13,718 bases of DNA, from the NCBI GenBank assembly GCA_910587465.1, contig CAJUMS010000072.1, forward strand, positions 1-13,718, read 5' to 3'. Made by a program: the position numbers and the translations under genes. A model generated the notes under the pieces. The model ran no database searches. It had not been told where the DNA came from and saw nothing but the letters and a program-made list of their open reading frames with translations. This DNA is from an uncultured Oscillospiraceae bacterium (GTDB taxonomy: Bacteria; Bacillota; Clostridia; Oscillospirales; Ruminococcaceae). Shown here piece by piece: positions 1 to 6,600 of the stretch. How positions within the stretch are numbered: the stretch's first letter is position 1; every line of letters begins with the position of its first letter.

Positions 1-29
1 CCGAACGGTATGCTCCTGTTTTTTAACAT
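1..29 (-). CDS. Second recombinase-type protein, N-terminal stub only
   Basis: Only the first nine codons are inside the window (reads M-L-K-N-R-S-I-P-F and on past the edge). The ATG sits 5 bases after the stop of the upstream recombinase and follows a good GAGGTGA ribosome binding site that lies inside the end of that gene, so the two are clearly co-transcribed. Beginnings of the form M-x-x-x-R-x-I-P-F-G are, from memory, typical of the second, catalytic-domain-lacking member of tandem serine recombinase clusters in Clostridia. The identity is inferred from this short start and the context. Confidence 0.6.
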
Positions 30-33
30 CTCA

Positions 34-1557
34 TCACCTCACGATCCGCTCTGTAAAGCCTATCCCGCCAATCAAGTCGAAGCGGATTTCCGATTCCGAC
101 AGCACCGTGATTTTTTCAACGATCAGCCCGAACTTAATCTCGTCGAATTCGTCTATCTGTTCGGCTCTTTCGAATATTCCAATCAGTTTCCGCAGCTCGT
201 CGAGCCTTTCGCCGTCCTTATCGTCAAGGTTGGCATGGAGCTGCTTTTGGGCAATCAGCAGTTTTCGGTCAAGCTCTTGGGTACGAACTGTGAAGTATGC
301 GCCGTCGAGAGTTCCTTGCGAGTTCAGCATGGTCAGCAAGTAGGCTTGCTGCTTGATTTCAGCAATCTCTTTGCGGAGTTCTGCAAGCTGTGTATTGCCC
401 GATTTTTCTCTGTCGGAGAGCGTTTCGAGCTGCCTTAACATTGGTGCTAATATCGCTTTGTAGTGCGCTTGGAGCTTGTTCCATAATCTCACGAATGCTA
501 TGCGGAACTCATCTTCACGAATTTGCCGGATATTGCAGTTCGCGGCGGAGCGGTCATGGTTTCTGCAAACCCAGCGCACATAGTCTTTGCGCGATTTGAG
601 TCTGAACGCATTTCCGCAGTTCCCGCAGTAAATCTTTCTTCTGAACGGACTGCTGCCTACCTCGTATCCGCTTGGCTTTTCCCGTGAGGAAAATATCTTT
701 TGAGCCGTCTCGAAAATTGATTTCTCAATAATCGGCTCGTGTGTTCCGTGAATATAATATTGCTCCCGTTCGCCATGATTTATGGCAGTCCTGAACGGTA
801 ATGTATCGGTCGTAAACCGCTTTTGCAGCAACTTGTCGCCGATGTATCGCTCGTTCGTCAGTATGCGGCGGATCGTGCCATGCCGCCAGACCTCGTTGCG
901 AACGCCCTGCGAGTTTAGCCGCATCGCAATCTCATTCATGCCGATCCCGCTCACATACCAATCGAATATCTGTTTTACTATTTTGGCTTTTTGGGGATTG
1001 ATCCGCAGCTCGCCGTCGACATAATCATATCCGAACGGGGCAGAGGGATTTTTATAAGTGCCGTCCATCATACGTTTCTTGACTCCCAATTGGCAGTTCT
1101 TGGATATCGACATGGATTCCTCTTGGGCGAACTGGCTGTATATTGCCAACATCATTTCCGAACTTATCTCGCTTGTGTCGATATTTTCCTTTTCAAAGTA
1201 AACCGATATTCCGAGCGTTTTCAGTTCCCGTACCGCTTCAAGGCTGTCTTTGGTATTTCGCGCGAACCTCGATATTGATTTGACGAGTATCCTGTCGATC
1301 TTTCCTTTTCGGCAGTCGCTCATCATTCTTTGGAACTCGGTTCGCTTTGCCGCAGAGGTTCCGGAGATACCCTCGTCCGCGTACATATCCACGAATACCG
1401 CGTCGGTGCTGTTGCTGAGCAGTTCGGTGTAGTACCGTATCTGTGCTGCGAATGAATTTAGCTGATCCTCGCTGCTGCTCGATACTCGGGCATAGGCGGC
1501 TGTTCTAATGACCTCGTCGGAACGCTCCTTTGCGGGTATTATCGTGATTTCAGCCAT
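34..1557 (-). CDS. Large serine recombinase (resolvase/recombinase/zinc-ribbon type)
   Basis: Site-specific DNA recombinase of the large serine family, expected to cut and rejoin element att sites through a phosphoserine intermediate. Using the ATG at 1557 (protein of 507 residues), the N-terminal resolvase domain has Y-A-R-V-S at 22-26 with Ser26 as the likely nucleophile, D-E-G-x-S-G at 61-66 and K-S-I-S-R-F-A-R-N at 93-101. A recombinase domain follows at about 165-290 (A-P-F-G-Y near its start, R-Y-I-G-D). A zinc ribbon with a CxxC pair and two later cysteines lies at about 305-350, then a charged coiled-coil stretch and a C-terminal beta segment. This is the full length of the family and all catalytic motifs are present. 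The ATG at 1557 is preceded by AGGAAGTGA at proper spacing and is preferred over an in-frame GTG at 1575. It lies downstream of the SHOCT-like gene and directly upstream of a second recombinase-type gene, a usual arrangement in clostridial integrative elements. Confidence 0.93.
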   Translation of the reverse strand: MAEITIIPAKERSDEVIRTAAYARVSSSSEDQLNSFAAQIRYYTELLSNSTDAVFVDMYADEGISGTSAAKRTEFQRMMSDCRKGKIDRILVKSISRFARNTKDSLEAVRELKTLGISVYFEKENIDTSEISSEMMLAIYSQFAQEESMSISKNCQLGVKKRMMDGTYKNPSAPFGYDYVDGELRINPQKAKIVKQIFDWYVSGIGMNEIAMRLNSQGVRNEVWRHGTIRRILTNERYIGDKLLQKRFTTDTLPFRTAINHGEREQYYIHGTHEPIIEKSIFETAQKIFSSREKPSGYEVGSSPFRRKIYCGNCGNAFRLKSRKDYVRWVCRNHDRSAANCNIRQIREDEFRIAFVRLWNKLQAHYKAILAPMLRQLETLSDREKSGNTQLAELRKEIAEIKQQAYLLTMLNSQGTLDGAYFTVRTQELDRKLLIAQKQLHANLDDKDGERLDELRKLIGIFERAEQIDEFDEIKFGLIVEKITVLSESEIRFDLIGGIGFTERIVR

Positions 1558-1672
1558 ATCATCACTTCCTTTCACAACACAGTATACCGAAACGGCTCGG
1601 GTTTATCTATCACCAAACCGGACGAAATATCTCCGGCTATTTGTATCACAATCGACAAAAGCGGACAATGGT

Positions 1673-1813
1673 TCAAATCTCTGTGATCCGCTTTATGACT
1701 GCTTTTTCTATCTTTCTGCACTGAGCCTCGGTTATGAGATTCTCGCTCAACAGCTTGTCCAGAAAGTTTCTGCATAAGTAGAATTTGTACCTAATAATCG
1801 ATTCGTTATCCAT
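1673..1813 (-). CDS. Small SHOCT-like protein of the recombinase cluster
   Basis: A 46-residue protein starting M-D-N-E-S-I-I. The ATG at 1813 follows GGAGGG at ideal spacing; the open frame extends further upstream but without a comparable start. It has the SHOCT-like pattern of a short helical segment followed by L-L-x-E-N-L-I-T-E-A-Q-x-x-K-I-E, where L-I-T-E-x-x marks the second helix. Small proteins of this kind are, as I recall, regularly found just upstream of serine recombinases in Firmicute integrative elements, probably as regulators or recombination cofactors, but their function is not established. About 115 bases separate it from the recombinase start, and the two probably share a transcript. 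Confidence 0.75.
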   Translation of the reverse strand: MDNESIIRYKFYLCRNFLDKLLSENLITEAQCRKIEKAVIKRITEI

Positions 1814-1880
1814 ATTTTCCCTCCATGCTTTTATATTAAATGTGCAATTTTCAATCTTGTTCGTAAACTCAACTGAAATT

Positions 1881-1900
1881 TGCACACTTTTCAGTGTGCA
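1881..1900. repeat. Perfect inverted repeat, TGCACAC arms
   Basis: TGCACAC and GTGTGCA are separated by six bases. It lies about 70 bases upstream of the start of the SHOCT-like gene on the minus strand, where a promoter or leader for the recombinase cluster should be. It could be an operator for a dimeric regulator or a leader hairpin; no T-run follows on either strand, so it is not a typical terminator. Confidence 0.5.
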
Positions 1901-1907
1901 AACGGCT

Positions 1908-1933
1908 GCGGCTCCGTGTAATTACAGAGCCGC
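1908..1933. repeat. Nested palindrome upstream of the recombinase cluster
   Basis: The outer arms GCGGCTC (1908-1914) and GAGCCGC (1927-1933) enclose a second perfect palindrome, TGTAATTACA (1917-1926), giving a long stem with a 2-base bulge. On the plus strand it is followed by a mixed T-rich tail. It could terminate rightward transcription or act as a binding site, but no rightward gene ends here. Confidence 0.45.
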
Positions 1934-2436
1934 TTCCTTATATTTTAACAGCGAATTTCTTCGCTTGTTTGCCTGTAAATACTGTCGTATTTGCCCCGCA
2001 CCCCCGACATTGGGAATATTTCAGACTGTTGTTGGCACAACATCATAGGACTCTCACCTCGGCATGGTTCTCATGCCGCCGTCCCCATTGTGTGAACTGT
2101 GGCTGGACGGAAGTATCATTATCCCCCTGCGCAGGTCATCGCGCACCGACTGCCATATCGGTTTCGGGAGCTGCTATTTATCGCTCGGTTATAGAGCATC
2201 GTTCGGAATAAATTTGAGCCGTAGCTCTTTCGGCAAAGTGCCGTGCCTGTCCGTTTTGTGATCCTGTGAACGTCTTGGCGTAGCGCTCCTTTCGCTTTCA
2301 ACCACTATGGGCTGCGCAAGGGAAAGTATCTGAAATACTGCTATTTAATTTTCAAAGAACTTGAGGGAGAATTTGCCCCTCTATAATATTCGCCGTTGGG
2401 AAGGGGTGTTTGACAACCGAAATTCCGAAAATTCTT

Positions 2437-2871
2437 TCAATTATTCAAAATTTCATACAACTTGCACAAAATTCGCTGCTTGATTTTGTTAATATTCTGT
2501 TGTGTTTGGTGTAGCTCCGTAGCAAGCTCCCGCTCGGTTCTATCAAAATAAAAAAGCTGAGCGATGAGGTATCTCTCCTCGTCACTCAGCTTTTCGAGTG
2601 CTTGTTCAAGCATTATTTTGTCGGTTACCGACTCCCGGAAATCCATGCCGCTGTCGGCAAAATCGACCCCGAGTGCTGTCAACCTATCAAGCGAATCCTC
2701 GCGGCTCGGTATCTCTTTGACCGTTTCTTTCTTTCGGTCGATAATGTACCGCGTTTCCTTTAGGTCATGCTCGACATACTTGATTTTTCGATCCGATTCC
2801 TTAAGGATTTTATAGATCTCGTCCGAGACCTCAACAGATATGCCGTTCTTCATAATGTATTTTTTGGACAT
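2437..2871 (-). CDS. Small sigma-70 family region 4-like protein
   Basis: A 144-residue cytoplasmic protein. The C-terminal 45 residues fit sigma region 4: L-E-K-L-S-D-E-E-R-Y-L-I, then a helix-turn-helix with R-T-E-R-E-L-A as first helix and Q-Q-N-I-N-K-I-K-Q-R as recognition helix. The N-terminal 95 residues are charged and helical and do not show a clear region 2. Such short sigma-like proteins are common in clostridial mobile elements, where they are annotated as sigma factors of unknown target. The ATG at 2871 is supported by AGGAGGG six bases upstream. That ribosome binding site is complementary to sequence about 45 bases earlier in the leader (see the hairpin at 2880-2928), so translation may be controlled. 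It could drive transfer or recombination genes of the same element, but this is inference. Confidence 0.8.
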   Translation of the reverse strand: MSKKYIMKNGISVEVSDEIYKILKESDRKIKYVEHDLKETRYIIDRKKETVKEIPSREDSLDRLTALGVDFADSGMDFRESVTDKIMLEQALEKLSDEERYLIAQLFYFDRTERELATELHQTQQNINKIKQRILCKLYEILNN

Positions 2872-2879
2872 TTTTAGTC

Positions 2880-2928
2880 CCTCCTAAATTTAGATTTTTT
2901 GTTTTTAACACAAATCTAAATTCGGAGG
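2880..2928 (-). promoter_or_regulatory. Hairpin covering the ribosome binding site of the sigma-like gene
   Basis: On the minus strand, CCTCC (2928-2924) and AATTTAGATTT (2922-2912) can pair with AAATCTAAATT (2897-2887) and GGAGG (2884-2880), leaving a 14-base loop and a 1x2 internal loop. The last arm is the Shine-Dalgarno sequence of the sigma-like gene. The pairing is exact over 16 base pairs. A role in translation control (thermosensor, protein-bound leader, or leader-peptide-like switch) is inferred from geometry. It is not a terminator, since no U-run follows. Confidence 0.6.
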
Positions 2929-2934
2929 ATCTCT

Positions 2935-3090
2935 GCACCGAGGTGCTGACCTATTTTGGACAATCATAACCACGCGTGAAACGCGTGGTTTGCACTGGCG
3001 CTTCAAGCGCCTGGTACCGGCTTGCGCCTGAAGGCGCATTGAAAGATCTGGCAACCGCATCTTATTCACGAGCAGCCGCTTAAGCGGCTG
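2935..3090. ncRNA. Cluster of short perfect palindromes: structured RNA or IS200/IS605-type end
   Basis: Five hairpins lie within about 155 bases. They are GCACC/GGTGC at 2935-2946; AACCACGCGT, loop GAA, ACGCGTGGTT at 2968-2990; GGCGC, loop TTCAA, GCGCC at 2997-3011; TGCGCC, loop TGAA, GGCGCA at 3023-3038; and the fully self-complementary CAGCCGCTTAAGCGGCTG at 3073-3090. The segments between them (3012-3022, 3039-3072) are not obviously paired. There is no coding potential. Dense GC-rich subterminal palindromes are typical of IS200/IS605-family ends, of their non-autonomous derivatives, and of the guide-like RNAs these elements make; no transposase or TnpB is in the window. A stand-alone structured RNA is the main alternative. 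Confidence 0.4.
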
Positions 3091-3097
3091 TTCTTTT
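3073..3097 (+). terminator. Possible rightward terminator
   Basis: The 18-base palindrome CAGCCGCTTAAGCGGCTG is followed on the plus strand by TTCTTTT. This has the form of an intrinsic terminator for rightward transcription, perhaps the end of the structured element at 2968-3090. The T-run is interrupted and no rightward gene is upstream. Confidence 0.35.
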
Positions 3098-3113
3098 GCT
3101 GTAGCTTTAGCGC

Positions 3114-3147
3114 AAAAAAATATCCGAGGCTGTATGTCGCCTCGGAT
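3114..3147 (-). terminator. Terminator of the toxin-immunity operon
   Basis: On the minus strand a 9-bp perfect stem (ATCCGAGGC with GCCTCGGAT, 8-base loop, 3122-3147) is followed by a run of seven T (3120-3114). It stands 85 bases after the stop of the immunity gene and is the natural end of the leftward operon. A weaker inverted repeat, AAATTATC (3151-3158) with GATAATTT (3171-3178), precedes it. Confidence 0.85.
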
Positions 3148-3231
3148 TTAAAATTATCAAGAGCCGATTGGATAATTTGTATCGTGCTGCCAAACAGCCT
3201 TTTGATATCTGCAATTATCACAGTACACCGA

Positions 3232-3648
3232 TTAGAGGGATTGATTCAAGTCCTGCTCATTGTCTTGTTCAGGCATACCATAACCGGTGTCATTAATGAT
3301 TTCATAGTCATCTCCTAGCAACTCGCAAAGCTTTTTATACACAAATCTGACCGCGTCATCAAATCTCTGCTCGTCTTCTTTGCTGTCAAAGCCCTTGTAA
3401 GAGAATTCGTTCTCATTGTTGGTAAACAATTGGGGGTATTCATTGTTGATGTAATTAGTCATTTTTTCTAATTCGTTTTGACCAATTAACTTTTCTTCCA
3501 TGTATTTTCGCATTTCATAAAGTCCCTCACAATAGAAATACCCCTTGCTACTTATTGCTACTGGTTCAATCAGTTCACCATCTTCATATAACCAAAGGAA
3601 ATAGGCACCATATTCAAGCAACAATCGCATTTTTTTCAATTCATTCAC
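3232..3648 (-). CDS. Probable immunity protein of the adjacent toxin
   Basis: A 138-residue soluble, acidic protein without signal peptide or membrane segment, hence cytoplasmic. I do not recognise the family. The N-terminal half carries aromatic-rich strands (Y-F-L-W-L-Y, G-Y-F-Y-C-E-G-L-Y); the C-terminal half is helical with many Glu and Asp. The start is a GTG at 3648 that overlaps the stop of the large upstream gene in the tetranucleotide GTGA, so translation is coupled to the toxin and both proteins are made together. A small acidic gene directly behind a multidomain secreted protein with a variable nuclease-like end is the standard position of an immunity gene in polymorphic toxin systems. 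The acidic surface would suit blocking an RNA-binding enzyme. The role is inferred from position and character only. Confidence 0.7.
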   Translation of the reverse strand: MNELKKMRLLLEYGAYFLWLYEDGELIEPVAISSKGYFYCEGLYEMRKYMEEKLIGQNELEKMTNYINNEYPQLFTNNENEFSYKGFDSKEDEQRFDDAVRFVYKKLCELLGDDYEIINDTGYGMPEQDNEQDLNQSL

Positions 3649-6600
3649 CCCGCATTCTTTATCTTGGCTGGATTTGCGCTAACAATGTAGCCATTTCCGC
3701 CTACTTCAATTGCTATTAACTGTTCCTCTCCTTTATAATTAGTAAGATAAACCAATCTTGATCTTCCTTGCTTATCTACTACATTATTTTCACGGAGTGC
3801 TTGCATTATAACGTCAATAAGATCATTCTCGGCAATCCCTCTGTCTATAAATTGCAATCTGTGTTCCTCTAAAATGTGTTTATATCCTGTAGGCTTTACC
3901 TCGATCCCTCGTTTAATCGTTTCTGCAAGAGCAGCTTCTTTATCTTTCCCTATTTCCAACCAAACAATTTTATCTGGCATACGTTCTATAGCTAAAACAT
4001 CACCCCAATCAACCTTTTTGGATGTACCAGCCAACTCAAAAATAAGATCAATTTTATCAGTCCCACAGTTTTTAATGGCTCTAACCATGCCGTCACCATG
4101 ACGCGCTATCAAGTTAATAACATCGTCTACTTGGCTCCTATTGACCTTAGATATAATATCAACAACATTATCGATGTTTTTCGGACCGGCTTTTTCAATA
4201 GCTTTGATCATAACATCGCCATGCTCTGCCAATACACCGAAAAGTTTACGGGCAGTTGTGCTTGAAACCCCGCTTTCGGCTATGTAATGTGTGATTTTGT
4301 ATATGCTATCACAATCACATTTGTTAACCGCATCGACTACGATTTCACCGTATTCCGATGCAACATCTGCAATTTTGAGTGCAGTTTTGCTATCCGCATT
4401 TTTTACCACAAGCGAAAGCTTATCACTAAATCCGGACACGTTATTGAGTATTTGCGTATATCGCTCAATAACTTTGGGATCAGCGGTGATAAACTCATCC
4501 AAAAATCCCAAAGTATCGCTGTTCTTAACTTTTTTATAGGCGGCAACGACCTCGTCCGCATACTTCCCCGAATTAGAGGGAAGCTCGAGAATCTTCATGA
4601 TGGCTGGCTCATTGGCGAACAATTCCTTTGCTTCTTTGCACGGAACATGCCTTAAAACATCGGAAAAGTTATCGGCTTGCTTCAATCCGTCAATCAGTTG
4701 CGGGGCAATCTGTTTCGCAAATTTAAACAGAAGACTTATCTCATCGGCATTTTTTACACCTGTGATTATAAAATCACTGACTTTCCCTACCAGCTTAGCT
4801 ATATCACCTGCAGCAGGAATTAAGCCGACAGCGCTCAATGCCGCACCGCCCAGATCTCCGTTCACAAGGTTAGCGATCACATCGCGAATATCGATGCCGG
4901 GTATAAAACTGCCGGCTATCATACCGATCAATTGAGCCAGATTCGGTTCACGAATGAAGTCACCGCGTATAACGCCATCTAAATAATCGAAATAGAACTC
5001 TGCCTCAAATAAAAATATATCAAGGGCTATACTTTCCCAATCTATATCGAAATGTGTAGGATTTTCATCCTCCGCATCCCATAAACCATCGCCGTCCGTA
5101 TCCCGACTAAGCGGGTTGAGACCGTTTTCGACCTCATATTTGTCATCAAGCCCGTCACCGTCGGAATCCTTATTATTATAGTATGTACCATACTTGTTGT
5201 ACTCTTCGCCGTCGCTCAAACCGTCTCCGTCAACGTCTGCGTTTAACGGGTCAAGATATTTTCTCTTTTCAAACGAATCGAGAAGTCCATCACCGTCGCC
5301 GTCGCCGTTCGTCGGATCGGACGAAATGGGCATAACCCGAGTGTTGAGCAACTTGACTGCATAATCCGAACGTCCCTCAAGCCTTTTCAGACCCTCGGAA
5401 ACATAGGATTTCTTGGTAAACTCGGCGCACTGCCCAATGGTCGGAAGAATAACATTGTGCTTTTCATCATAGGTGATAAGACCCAGTTCTTCCCAATGCG
5501 CAAAATTGACCTCGTCCCAGTCGCTGAGACCGTCCATATCCGTATCGGTATCTTCGCCGGAGGGATTTTTTCCGTTGGGGTACAGTTCACTGTTCAAAAA
5601 CACCTTTTGAAGTCCAGTCGCCAGAACAGCGTCAAATTCTGTGCCGTATTTGTATTCGGGTATCTTTTTTTGAACATACTCCTCGTTGAAAATATGCTCA
5701 TAGACTTTTCCTGCAAAGTCCTCGTTATAATTGAGAACTATCCCGTTTGTCGAATCCGCTAGCTTGATCTGAAATCCGGTCAGCAAGTCGGTATCGCTGA
5801 TGATGCTGATATTTACCTTGTTCTCCAAGGCCGCTCTCTGAATGCTGTCAGAGCATTTAGAGTCATATACGGCGTTCTCCTGCGCGTAAATATCAAAAAC
5901 ATAATTTCGAGTATCGCTGCCGCACCTGTTTACAGCTTCAGCTAAGCCGTCCGAAATGATACAGTTCTCCCCGAACAACTCAACGATATCCGAGTACGGA
6001 GAAGACAGCCTTCCTATAAAATCGGATAATCTGCCGGTCGATTCGTAATCGTGATCTTTGGGCTCAAAACTGCCGCCCAATTCACAGCAGCTTTTTATAA
6101 AATCCGATGCTGTCTGGTTATATATCGTTATTTTTAAATCGCGTTTTTCGGCAACTATGGTTTCCGCAAATTCGAGAATCTGCTTTTTTATGACACCAAA
6201 CTGTTCATCGGAAATAACCGTGCTGCGGTCATCAACGATGAATATTATATTATAATCGCCGTCCGATACAGCAGAAGCGTCGTCCTCATCAGCACTAACT
6301 GCCGCCGAGTATGCGAGTCTTTCCACGATCTCGACAGATATGTCATTGTCGGGCTCGATATCAAGGTTCCGCATAAGAACTTCCATATCGAGAACACAGT
6401 ATGTGCCGAGTTCATCTGTTTCCGCAGACAGCGTATTGTTCTCCTCATCGAACTCTGTCGCAACGGGGAGGAGCATATTTAATTCCTCAAAGTATCTGAA
6501 TATATTATACCTCTTTATGCCTTGTAAGTCAAGGCATTTTTCGGAATATTCGCCAGCTTCGTCGGAGATGTATTTTTCGTCGATTTTATAGGTCAGCTTT

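Larger units (their letters stand above)
1814..2436. other. Gene-poor interval with hairpins; no convincing gene
   Basis: About 620 bases between the sigma-like gene and the SHOCT-like gene. Open frames here are short and lack family features. The best candidate is a 33-codon minus-strand frame at 1945-2046, which starts with ATG-ATG behind an AGGTGAGAG stretch but resembles nothing I know. In another minus-strand frame the same DNA reads as a C-x-x-C-containing stretch ending near 1935, which could be the remnant of a small zinc-ribbon protein. A perfect 7-bp hairpin lies at 2060-2078 (CGGCATG, 5-base loop, CATGCCG). On the minus strand it is followed at once by GAGGTGAGAGTCC, loosely similar to group II intron domain V. 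The two hairpins at 1881-1933 are listed separately. Confidence 0.5.

Noticed and set aside
1572..1775. A 67-codon minus-strand frame between the SHOCT-like gene and the recombinase.
   Set aside because: It overlaps the better supported SHOCT-like gene in another frame, lacks a ribosome binding site and resembles nothing known.
2119..2301. A 60-codon minus-strand frame between the sigma-like and SHOCT-like genes.
   Set aside because: It has Arg-rich unstructured composition, no good start signal and no family resemblance.
2968..3090. CRISPR-like array in the palindrome cluster.
   Set aside because: The hairpins differ in sequence and spacing, there is no constant repeat, and no cas gene is present.
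3645..3700. Sortase (LPxTG) or membrane anchoring of the toxin or adhesin.
   Set aside because: Neither protein ends in an LPxTG motif, hydrophobic segment and basic tail.
5050..5330. Dockerin domain in the toxin, which would tie it to a cellulosome.
   Set aside because: The D-x-D-x-D-G-L-x-D-x-x-E units match TSP3 calcium repeats; the paired 22-residue dockerin helices are absent.
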